Positions 26,055 through 32,696 of a stretch of 32,696 bases of DNA are shown piece by piece. The first letter of the stretch is position 1; every line of letters starts with the position of its first letter. Below the pieces are notes generated by a model. That model was not told the DNA's origin. It saw only the letters and a program-made list of their open reading frames with translations, and did no database searches. A program made the translations under genes and the position numbers. The DNA comes from Weissella confusa (GTDB taxonomy: Bacteria > Bacillota > Bacilli > Lactobacillales > Lactobacillaceae), in NCBI RefSeq assembly GCF_004766315.1, contig NZ_PVSN01000063.1, positions 1 through 32,696 on the forward strand, in the 5' to 3' direction.

Positions 26055-26338
26055 AAAAAGCCCATTCCTACCCCAGATAAATTCTGGAATAGAAACGAGC
26101 TTGTCGTGTTACCATTCTATCTTCATTGGCCAGTTACCCAGCGCAATCTTCATAACGTACGGTCAGGGTGCGAGATGATGCATTGACGATACGCGTGTCG
26201 TTGTAACGGCGACCAACCCGTTATGCGCTCATAGACTTGCCACTCACGCATACCAATCACAGGCCATTTTCATCAGCTGGTTAATCACTGTCTCTCATCA
26301 TTCAACAGTTTTCTGTGCATTTCCCAAGACTAACTACT
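26055..26338 (-). promoter_or_regulatory. T-box riboswitch, probably tRNA-Met
   Basis: On the minus strand, the leader starts with AGGAAAGTAG and has the AGAGA and GCTGATGAAAATGG stem I motifs. Its 3' part shows the T-box antiterminator: ATAGAA (26120-26115), the bulge TGGTAAC (26114-26108), ACGA (26107-26104), then TCGT and TTCTAT (26098-26089). TGGT should pair with a tRNA end ACCA, that is discriminator A, as in tRNA-Met. The competing terminator pairs 18 bases (26100-26083 with 26077-26060), with several G:U pairs, and is followed by TTTTT. Candidate ATG specifier triplets are present, but I could not fix which one. Confidence 0.82.
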
Positions 26339-26379
26339 TTCCTGCTCAAATTGTTTCTCATTATTTTTTAACAATACCG

Positions 26380-26408
26380 ATTGTATACTCTAATTTTTAG
26401 TAAGTCAA
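26380..26408 (-). promoter_or_regulatory. Promoter of the T-box/metY unit
   Basis: On the minus strand, TTGACT (26408-26403), 17 bases and TACAAT (26385-26380). Confidence 0.7.
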
Positions 26409-26415
26409 CAACAGA

Positions 26416-26460
26416 AAAAACACCGGTACGAGATGCCCTATCATCTCATACCAGTGTTTG
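26416..26460 (-). terminator. hpf terminator
   Basis: On the minus strand, AAACACTGGTATGAGATG and CATCTCGTACCGGTGTTT form a long stem with two mismatches or G:U pairs and are followed by TTTCTG. Confidence 0.85.
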
Positions 26461-26503
26461 ATTTTATTATAGGTTTTATGCGTAACGCCTTAATCTAACG
26501 AAA

Positions 26504-27070
26504 TTATGCTTCCGTATCCAACAAAGCATACTTGCCATCGCGACGCTTGTAGACAACAGCTGGTGTGTTTGTCTCAGCATCTTGGAAGATGAAGAACTCG
26601 TGGCCCAACAATTCCATTTGCAAAACGGCTTCTTCTGCATCCATTGGCTTCAAAGCAACGTGCTTCGTACGAACAATGTCCAAACCTGCTGCTTCTTCAG
26701 CCTCAGCTTCTTCAACTTGCTCTTCAACAGCAAAGTCCAATTGCTCGATACCCTTGTATCCCTTTTCACGAGACTTGCGGTTAACCTTAGTCTTGTACTT
26801 ACGGATTTGACGCTCCAACTTTTCTGACACGAAGTCAACCGTTTGATACATGTCTGATTGCGTATCTTCTGCACGCAACAACAAGTATGGCAATTGGATC
26901 GTTACTTCAGTCTTGAAAGTTCCTTCCTTGTAAGAACGAACATTTACGTGTGCTACATACTTAGCATCGTCATTCAAGTAACGCTCCAAACGTGACAAAC
27001 GCTTCTCGATGTACTCAGTCATCGCGTCTGTGACCTCAATGTTTTCACCACGTACCTTAAATTCTAGCAT
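26504..27070 (-). CDS. hpf: Ribosome hibernation promoting factor, long form
   Basis: This 188-residue protein binds the 30S subunit and pairs ribosomes into silent 100S dimers in stationary phase. The N-terminal HPF/RaiA domain covers about residues 1-100 (FKVRGENIEVTDAMTEYIEKRL). A charged linker (VEEAEAEEAAG) and the C-terminal dimerisation domain (about 130-188, VALKPMDAEEAVLQMELLGHEFFIFQD) make it the long form. I chose the ATG at 27070 because AGGAG lies eight bases upstream. The same frame is open for 37 more codons, but that part lacks a binding site and is probably leader. The leader can fold a CATCTC/GAGATG hairpin (about 27131-27155). Confidence 0.95.
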   Translation of the reverse strand: MLEFKVRGENIEVTDAMTEYIEKRLSRLERYLNDDAKYVAHVNVRSYKEGTFKTEVTIQLPYLLLRAEDTQSDMYQTVDFVSEKLERQIRKYKTKVNRKSREKGYKGIEQLDFAVEEQVEEAEAEEAAGLDIVRTKHVALKPMDAEEAVLQMELLGHEFFIFQDAETNTPAVVYKRRDGKYALLDTEA

Positions 27071-27193
27071 AATTCTGTCTCCTATCTGACTTATTTTGCG
27101 TGGGCCTAGTCCCCTAATAATGGCTTCACGCATCTCCCAAAGTATCCTTGAGATGTCCTTTCGGTAACTATATTGTAACACTCAGATGACGAG

Positions 27194-27207
27194 AGAGAGC
27201 GTTTTCA
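27194..27207 (-). promoter_or_regulatory. Possible cre site upstream of hpf
   Basis: TGAAAACGCTCTCT on the minus strand matches the CcpA consensus except at one position. It lies just upstream of a likely -10 (TACAAT or TATAGT near 27168-27178). Confidence 0.4.
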
Positions 27208-27226
27208 TAAACTGTTCATAGCTCCG

Positions 27227-27901
27227 TCATCTAGCTAAGGTAATCGTGCATATCTGTTTCGCACCACATTCATATAAACACGTCGCAGCATGTCGCAAGG
27301 TTCTCCCTGTCGTATAAACATCATCAACTAAGCAAATTCTCTGACCAGTTAAATCAAGATTACCCAATTGGCACATAAATGGCTGTGCCGAATTTAGACG
27401 ATCCTGACGTGTTTTCAATGATTGTACACTCTTGTTATGCGATATACAACATAGAATATCATTTGTTTCACATATTTCTAATAGACCATTAACTTGGTTG
27501 AACCCGCGCATCGCTAACGTGTCGGGACTAACTGGGATTGGCACAATCATATCCACTGAAACTTCAGCCAACCTTTTCTGCAGCGCATTTTGGAAAATTG
27601 TTCGCAGATGATACCCACCCCGAAACTTATACTGCTGAAAGTAATCGTGCATCATCGCATCGTATTTAAACAGCGCTTGATTATTAAGTGGCGGATAGCC
27701 ATCCCCTAACCAAACCTGGCAATCTTCACATATTTCTTGTTGAGATGCTCGACCACATTCTTGGCAAGTCGGGCCAAGAATCGGTGTGAATTTTTCCCAA
27801 CATACCTGACAAATTGGTTGTTGGGATTTTGTTTTAAACTGCCAAAAATCAGTTAATTGCCAGGTTTCTGTGACACTCGTTCCACAAAACTCACACCTCA
27901 T
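27227..27901 (-). CDS. comFC: ComFC phosphoribosyltransferase-like competence protein
   Basis: This 224-residue partner of ComFA is needed for DNA uptake during transformation. The N-terminus carries eight zinc-type cysteines in pairs: MRCEFC, ICQVC, TCQECG and CEDC (C3, C6, C31, C34, C46, C49, C58, C61). The phosphoribosyltransferase fold follows, with the PRPP loop ICLVDDVYTTGRTL (about 190-203) and the SLKTRQDRL segment typical of ComFC. The length is normal. It overlaps comFA by 11 bases. Confidence 0.93.
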   Translation of the reverse strand: MRCEFCGTSVTETWQLTDFWQFKTKSQQPICQVCWEKFTPILGPTCQECGRASQQEICEDCQVWLGDGYPPLNNQALFKYDAMMHDYFQQYKFRGGYHLRTIFQNALQKRLAEVSVDMIVPIPVSPDTLAMRGFNQVNGLLEICETNDILCCISHNKSVQSLKTRQDRLNSAQPFMCQLGNLDLTGQRICLVDDVYTTGRTLRHAATCLYECGAKQICTITLAR

Positions 27902-29180
27902 AATTTTGCCCCATTTGATTCAAATAATTAATCTCACTTCGCGCTGCTAATAATGTTTGCGTTCTTTCTTGCACGAATGATGTGACCACGCCGAATGGTC
28001 GGCTACTACTACGCCCACATCGCCCAGCAATCTGAATAAGCGCCGCCTGACTAAATACTGGGTCATCAGCCCCTAAAATAATCACGTCAATTCCTGGGAA
28101 GGTTACGCCACGTTCCAAGATAGTAGTCGTAATCAAAGCTTGTAGGCTTTCTTCACGCATTGCCTGCACCTTCGCTTGCCGTTCTGGATCTGACGCGTGT
28201 GTAGCTGCAATGGCGATTTCAGGTGTAATGTGATGAACCATCATTAGCACAATATCTAAATCAGCAACCGACGGCACAAATAGTAGAAAGCGTTGCCCAC
28301 TTTGTTGATACGTCTGGAGCAATCGTCGTAACCGTTTAGGCACCTTTTTACGCCAATCGCCAATCCGACGAATTGTAAAATTCGGTAGTGGATTACCATG
28401 GAACCGACGTGGCAACAAACTAATCGCCATTTGCTTACGGCGTACCTCGCGCAATAACCGTGGACTCGGTGTCGCCGTTAGATAAAAATGGGAACCCTGT
28501 TTGGCGGTAGCCTGTTGCAAAGCACCAATTAGTTGCTGGTTTTCCGCATATGGAAAAGCGTCAACTTCATCAATCACAATGACATCAAAGGCTTGTTTGA
28601 AACGCAATAATTGATGTGTTGAAGCCAAAACTAACTGGGTATAACGGTATTCGTCTGGTGAATCGCCATAAAGAGTGACGAAATCCGTGACAAACGCCGC
28701 TCGAATACGAGGTGCCAATTCAACAATCACATCCACACGTGGCGACACGATGGCGACACGTTTTCCAGCTTGTAGCGCATGCGCCAGCATCGGAAATAAC
28801 ATTTCCGTTTTACCGGCGCCTGTCACGGCATATGTGAGATGTGAATCACCTTTCGCTAATGCTTTGATTTGGTCATCCGCCACGCGTTGCTGAGCTGACG
28901 TTAATTGTCCCGTCCACACACAAGGATCCGAATCAATTTCAAATGTATGTGGCTCAGGTATTGTCACTAAGACCTCCTGACTTGAAAGTCGTCCTAAGTT
29001 GGCACATGCCCAACAATAACCAGCGCCGTCTGACAAACGCCAATCTGGCTTAATTGTCGTCGCACACCGCTGACAAGTGTTGTGTTCAATTGCTGATGTC
29101 ACCACCACATTATCTGGCAGTGTGGCCGTGTTCGTCACCGGCACTAGTCGTCCATAAAATAGACTTTGATCAAATTCCAT
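27891..29180 (-). CDS. comFA: ComFA DNA helicase-like competence protein
   Basis: This 429-residue superfamily 2 ATPase helps drive single-stranded DNA through the uptake channel. A four-cysteine zinc site is at about residues 36-59 (CQRCATTIK, then CWAC). Walker A is AVTGAGKTEM (about 118-127) and Walker B is VIDEVDAFPY (DEVD at about 204-207). STH, TATPS, GVTFPGIDVIILGADDP and QIAGRCGRSS are the later helicase motifs. The length is normal. The start has AAGGGGG five bases upstream. No clear ComX or SigH box was seen in the short upstream spacer. Its presence shows the lineage has, or had, competence genes. Confidence 0.95.
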   Translation of the reverse strand: MEFDQSLFYGRLVPVTNTATLPDNVVVTSAIEHNTCQRCATTIKPDWRLSDGAGYCWACANLGRLSSQEVLVTIPEPHTFEIDSDPCVWTGQLTSAQQRVADDQIKALAKGDSHLTYAVTGAGKTEMLFPMLAHALQAGKRVAIVSPRVDVIVELAPRIRAAFVTDFVTLYGDSPDEYRYTQLVLASTHQLLRFKQAFDVIVIDEVDAFPYAENQQLIGALQQATAKQGSHFYLTATPSPRLLREVRRKQMAISLLPRRFHGNPLPNFTIRRIGDWRKKVPKRLRRLLQTYQQSGQRFLLFVPSVADLDIVLMMVHHITPEIAIAATHASDPERQAKVQAMREESLQALITTTILERGVTFPGIDVIILGADDPVFSQAALIQIAGRCGRSSSRPFGVVTSFVQERTQTLLAARSEINYLNQMGQNYEV

Positions 29181-29225
29181 AACATCCCCCTTGTTAATAA
29201 AGAGGAAGTTTTATCGTTTTTGTCC

Positions 29226-29261
29226 AAAAAAGAGCACATTGACTCTCTGTTCAACATGCTC
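29226..29261 (-). terminator. pstS terminator
   Basis: On the minus strand, GAGCATGTTGA and TCAATGTGCTC pair fully (with two G:U) and are followed by TTTTTT. Confidence 0.87.
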
Positions 29262-29270
29262 ATCTTATCG

Positions 29271-30146
29271 TTAATTCTTTTTGACGTCGCCGTCAGCATT
29301 CTTAGTAACCTTCATATCAGAAACCGGAATGTATCCCAACTTCTTGATTGTTGATTTCATGGTCTTTGATTGTACAAACTTGATGTAAGACTTTGTGTTC
29401 TTATCAGTCTTCTTCGTTGTGTACATATGCTCATAGGCCCAGATTTGCCACTTGTTTGACGCAACATTTTTATCCGTTGGCTTCACCTTATCAATGGCAA
29501 CCGTCTTAATTCCCTTGGCATTCGGTCCTGTCGTGTATGAGAAAGCCAAATATGAAATAGCGCCTGGTGTCGTTGACACAATCTTTTGAACGGCGCCATT
29601 ATCATCTTGCTCTTGTGACGTCTTGGCGCTCTCGCCGTCCAACACATCATGTTCAAACGTGAAACGTGTACCAGAACCTTGGGCACGGTTAACTAGGACG
29701 ATATCTTCATCCTTGCCACCAACGTCCTTCCAGTTGGTAATCTTGCCCGTGAAGATGTCACGTAGCTCAGCCTTTGTCAAAGACTTCACCGGCACATCCT
29801 TGTTCACAACTGGTGCGATACCAACAACTGCTACTTTGTGATCGGTTAACTTTTTAGCATCGACCCCGTCCTTCTGACTCGCGAAGATATCAGAATTTCC
29901 AATAGTCACGCCACCCTTACCAACTTGGCTTAGGCCAGCACCAGATCCACCACCTTGCACGACAACTGACACGCCGGGATGCTTCTCTCCATACATCTCA
30001 GCGGCTTGTGACGCTAGTGGTTGTAAAGCGGTTGACCCCACAGCCAACACTTGCTTTTTCTTTGCGGCATTTGCATCATGCCCAACCAATCCCCCGGCTA
30101 ATACGAGAACAACAGTACTTCCCACAACAAACTGCTTCTTATTCAT
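29271..30146 (-). CDS. pstS: PstS-like phosphate-binding protein, orphan
   Basis: This 291-residue secreted substrate-binding protein of the phosphate ABC importer family has a signal peptide at residues 1-27, with likely cleavage in DANA-AKKK. It lacks the lipobox Cys that most Firmicute PstS proteins have. Phosphate-site motifs are visible: AVGSTALQPL, QGGGSGAGL, IGNSDIF and NRAQGSGTRFTF. The length is normal. The start is the ATG at 30146 (AAGGAG six bases upstream); a GTG just before it is too close to that site. No pstC, pstA or pstB follows: the next gene is comFA after a terminator. It is thus an extra, isolated copy that must work with a transporter encoded elsewhere or have another role. 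Confidence 0.88.
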   Translation of the reverse strand: MNKKQFVVGSTVVLVLAGGLVGHDANAAKKKQVLAVGSTALQPLASQAAEMYGEKHPGVSVVVQGGGSGAGLSQVGKGGVTIGNSDIFASQKDGVDAKKLTDHKVAVVGIAPVVNKDVPVKSLTKAELRDIFTGKITNWKDVGGKDEDIVLVNRAQGSGTRFTFEHDVLDGESAKTSQEQDDNGAVQKIVSTTPGAISYLAFSYTTGPNAKGIKTVAIDKVKPTDKNVASNKWQIWAYEHMYTTKKTDKNTKSYIKFVQSKTMKSTIKKLGYIPVSDMKVTKNADGDVKKN

Positions 30147-30184
30147 CACTGACTCCTTCTCTGGTCATGTATTATTCGAGTTAG

Positions 30185-30242
30185 GTCGTAAGCGGTAAGC
30201 CACAGTTAGTAGTAGCAGATTGAGGCGCTTACCCCTTACGAC
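30185..30242 (-). promoter_or_regulatory. Long hairpin in the pstS leader
   Basis: On the minus strand, GTCGTAAGGGGTAAGC (30242-30227) pairs with GCTTACCGCTTACGAC (30200-30185), with one mismatch, around a 26-base loop. It lies between a likely -10 box (TATACT, about 30251-30256) and the pstS ribosome binding site. No T run follows, so it is not a terminator. It may stabilise the mRNA or be a protein-binding site. Confidence 0.55.
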
Positions 30243-30332
30243 ATCTTTAAGTATAGTGACCCTTTGTATGTGTTTAGTCAGTGTTGTGTCATGATTCCAT
30301 TGTGTTTTTGTAAATAGTTACTTTACAAAAGG

Positions 30333-30362
30333 AAAACGCCACCCGATTTTTCGAGTGACGTT
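30333..30362 (-). terminator. Terminator of the C39 peptidase gene
   Basis: On the minus strand, AACGTCACTCGA and TCGGGTGGCGTT pair around AAAA and are followed by TTCC. Confidence 0.75.
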
Positions 30363-30373
30363 CGTAGTCTGCT

Positions 30374-32244
30374 TTATACAATTGTGAGATTCATACGTGA
30401 CGGCGTTGCCCAGCCGACAGCGTTTGTACCGGCGTTAACTGACTCCCATTGTCCCATATTCAACCAATACTCACGTGGACTCGTGGCATATGGATCAGAA
30501 ATCAAGAACTGGCCGTTGCGATACCCAACGATGGTCATCACGTGGAAAGCCTTCTGGTTGGCCAGGTTCCAATTATAGTTTCCCCAGGTAACAACAGCCC
30601 GACCGTTACGAAGCTCGCTCATAACTGTTCCGACACCAGCCCAGTCAAATCTCTAATCCCTTTAACCATTGGCTTCAAACGATCTGTCATTGCCGTGGCA
30701 AAGATGGTTTCAACCTTGGCAGCCCCAGCGCTGTATGGATCACCATAGAATCCTTGCCATGGGGCGACGTTCCAGCCGTAACCCATCTGGCGATACAACG
30801 CATTAATGTCGTAGTAACGTCCCTTAACAGACGCCGCAATTTGAAGTGATGCTCCCTCACATCCTTGCGGCATACCTGCGTTTAGTTGTGAGTACCAGCG
30901 GTGATTCAACGTAATGGCATCCATCGCACCGCCACCATTAAAGTGCGCAATCCCGTAATCCACATTGCGTGAAGAGTTTGTCGCCTTTAGATAAGTCCCC
31001 TTATCAAAGTAATAGGTATCACCGTACCAGTCTTTAACACCAGTCGCGATACGCCCATTATCACCAAACATGTACCACAAGCCCCAATTTGATTGGAGGT
31101 AGTTATTGTCTTGGCGTAGGTACGTGTTGTGGTCAAAGTAATAATAACTACCTGCCCACTGTTGCACATCCGTCTTAATCCGGCCATCGCTACCAAATAG
31201 GTACCAATCACCCCAACGTGACTGCAAATAGTTGTTATCACGACGCAAGAAGGTATTGTGATCAAAGTAATAGTAACTACCTGCCCAACGTTGCACGTCA
31301 GTCTGAATGCGTCCATCCGCTCCGAATAAGTACCATTGGCCCCATCGAGATTGCAGATAGGTATTATTTACACGCTTGTAAGTATCGTGGTTAAAGTAAT
31401 AATAAGTCCCATTCCAGTGTTGCACATCTGTGGTTGCCTTACCGTCTTTACCAAATAGGTAACTGGCCCCATTTTGCGTCACATACTTGTTTTTTACCAT
31501 TTCGCCAGTCTTAGGATTAAAGTAATACAACCCATTCTGATAACGTTGCACACCAACTTGCTTAAGACCATTCTTGAATAAGACGTAATGCTTACCATCA
31601 TAAACATAGCCATTCACGCGCTCGTTATGACGATAGAATACTCCGTCCACATAACCATTCTTTTCGATTGGCGCTGCCGGTGCGGTCGTTTTTGTTTGAT
31701 TATTTGTTGCTTCTTTAGCTGGTGTCTTAGCAACTGATTCTTGCTTTGCAGCTGCACTTGAAACCGGTGCCTTACCAATCAATATTGACGGCTTTTGAAT
31801 ATCAGATGCCACTGAGCTAGTAGCGCTGTCAGCCTTGTCAGTTGCTGCTACTGAAGCACTACTAGTTGTCGATGCTTGTGAGCTAGCTGACGGTGTTGCG
31901 ACCGATCTATTCGCAACGCTTTCGGCCTCTGAACTTGCGACTGTACTGTCCGCCGGTGAATCGGATATAACACTCTCATCCGTGTTCTCTGATGCAGCAG
32001 ATGATTCTGCAACGCTTTCTGATTGTGCTGCTTCACTTTCATCCGCCACAACAGCTTCACTAGCTGCATTACTTTCTTCGTCTGTCACGACCACCACCGC
32101 ATTCTCAATCGGCGCAGTTTCCGTTACCGTTTGTTGTGGCTGATCTTGCTGTCCATTTTCTTGTTCATCCGCTAATGCGGTCCCGTTCACACCTAGTACG
32201 GCCACAACTGCCGCACCAATCCCAGTCATTATCTTTCGATTCAT
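30374..32244 (-). pseudogene. Secreted C39-like peptidase with wall-binding repeats, frameshifted
   Basis: When joined, the product is about 623 residues. It has a signal peptide (about 1-25, cleavage near ALA-DEQ), a Ser/Ala/Glu-rich linker (about 35-190), then wall- or glucan-binding repeats of 43 residues (about 195-415, NYLQSRWGDWYLFGSDGRI) and a C39-like cysteine peptidase domain. The catalytic Cys is in GMPQGCEGASL, the His in QKAFHVMTIVGY and the Asp in ISDPYATS. The frame breaks at the GGG run at 30640-30642. One more G would give RDLTGAGVGTVMSEL and join the two parts. As it stands, the first part ends 11 codons later and the His/Asp half is lost. There is no LPXTG anchor, so the repeats should hold it to the cell surface. 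Confidence 0.78.
31010..31530. repeat. 129-bp tandem repeats encoding wall-binding modules
   Basis: About four copies with a 129-base period. For example, the GTTGCACATC/GTTGCACGTC blocks start at 31161, 31290 and 31419 on the plus strand. Each encodes a 43-residue module of aromatic YYYFDHNT and WYLFG motifs. The inner copies are the most alike, which suggests recent duplication or gene conversion. Confidence 0.8.
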
Positions 32245-32320
32245 ACCAATGGGCCTCCGTACTTTTTTGCAAAGGATAGCACAAAAATTATGAATTTTTC
32301 TTCACCTGACTTTTTTGGAC

Positions 32321-32350
32321 ATAATAGGCATGCTCTAAAGGTTTTTAAGC
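32321..32350 (-). promoter_or_regulatory. Possible promoter of the C39 peptidase gene
   Basis: On the minus strand, TTAAAA, 16 bases and TATTAT (32326-32321). The gene itself has GGAGG nine bases before its ATG. Confidence 0.35.
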
Positions 32351-32353
32351 GCA

Positions 32354-32384
32354 CAAAAAAACCGTACCATTTCTGGTACGGTTC
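32354..32384 (-). terminator. rRNA operon terminator
   Basis: On the minus strand, AACCGTACCA, GAAA and TGGTACGGTT are followed by TTTTTT, right after 5S rRNA. Confidence 0.9.
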
Positions 32385-32389
32385 ACGTT

Positions 32390-32506
32390 GCATCGCGACG
32401 TCCTATCCTCGCAGGAAGCGATCCTCCAACTACTTTCGGCGCTATTGAGCTTAACTTCTGTGTTCGGTATGGGAACAGGTGTGACCTCAATGCCATCATC
32501 ACGACA
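32390..32506 (-). rRNA. rrf: 5S ribosomal RNA
   Basis: About 117 nt. The conserved core ACACCTGTTCCCATACCGAA, CACAGAAGTTAAGCTC and GCCGAAAGTAGTTGG is plain. The 5' and 3' ends (TGTCGTGAT and GTCGCGATGC) pair as helix I. It is the last gene of an operon whose 23S lies to the right. Confidence 0.96.
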
Positions 32507-32594
32507 CGTTATTTAATTGAGAAAATTTAGCTCTCTCAAAACTGAATCATAATTTGTAAATCAAACTTCGTTTGAGCCTTACACCACGTTTTCA

Positions 32595-32696
32595 ACTTGG
32601 TTAAGTCCTCGAACCATTAGTACTAGTCCGCTCCATGCGTCGCCGCACTTCCACTTCTAGCCTATCTACCTCATCATCTCTGAGGGGTCTTACTTC
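32595..32696 (-). rRNA. rrl: 23S ribosomal RNA, 3' end only
   Basis: The last ~100 nt of 23S are present: on the minus strand they contain GGACTAGTACTAATGGTTCG followed by AGGACTTAACCAAG, the conserved 3' end. The gene continues past the right edge. A spacer of about 88 nt separates it from 5S. Confidence 0.93.

Noticed and set aside
27071-27181. 37-codon N-terminal extension of HPF
   Set aside because: It has no ribosome binding site, whereas AGGAG precedes the ATG at 27070, which also matches the usual start of the family.

Overview
The window looks like a chromosomal segment of a low-to-mid GC Gram-positive lactic acid bacterium. The best guess is the Weissella/Leuconostoc branch of Lactobacillaceae. 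This rests on gene content (comFA/comFC, long-form HPF, RNase Y, Tex, a bgl PTS, a methionine-type T-box, cre sites and AGGAG ribosome binding sites) and on the look of the proteins; no database was searched. Nearly every gene is on the minus strand, running away from a ribosomal RNA operon whose 23S 3' end and 5S gene close the window.

Layout from low to high coordinates. (1) 1-560: the start of an IS3-type transposase gene faces out of the window, and the element has cut off the 5' end of a nucleoside 2-deoxyribosyltransferase gene. (2) 558-4196: a stand-alone HIRAN protein, a candidate small RNA and a two-gene ABC transporter of the MacB/BceA-FtsX type. (3) 4339-6840: an aromatic-type aminotransferase followed by a PTS_EIIC_2-family permease with a one-base frameshift. 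They lie behind a leader peptide containing six consecutive aromatic codons (YYFWFF) and a chain of mutually exclusive hairpins that ends in a terminator. (4) 7093-11076: a DUF1304 membrane protein and a CcpA-type beta-glucoside PTS plus 6-phospho-beta-glucosidase operon. (5) 11077-11860: a gene-poor stretch with a probable cre-controlled non-coding transcript and an unexplained GC-richer segment. (6) 11866-15607: RNase Y, a P1B-ATPase-like protein that has lost its catalytic residues, and a Ser-fMet-Ser tRNA cluster. (7) 15697-17703: a 14-TM drug-efflux MFS gene broken by an in-frame TAG, then two candidate small RNAs. (8) 17704-21162: a CopB-like copper ATPase with a His/Met-rich tail, an unknown protein and an FMN reductase. 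(9) 21413-26400: tRNA-Leu, an unknown acidic protein, Tex, a small helical protein, and a MetY-like enzyme under a T-box. (10) 26416-30300: HPF, ComFC/ComFA and an orphan PstS. (11) 30333-32696: a secreted C39-type peptidase with wall/glucan-binding repeats, also frameshifted, then 5S and 23S rRNA.

The most interesting find is the aromatic leader peptide and switching leader at 6611-6840. It predicts that stalling on Tyr, Phe or Trp codons turns on the aminotransferase and the adjoining permease. That would make this a ribosome-mediated attenuation system in a lineage where T-boxes are the more familiar solution. Other points worth checking are the pseudo-P-type ATPase, an initiator tRNA with C instead of U at position 33, three candidate small RNAs with their own promoters and terminators, and three interrupted genes. 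Two of those interruptions are single-base homopolymer losses and may be sequencing errors.
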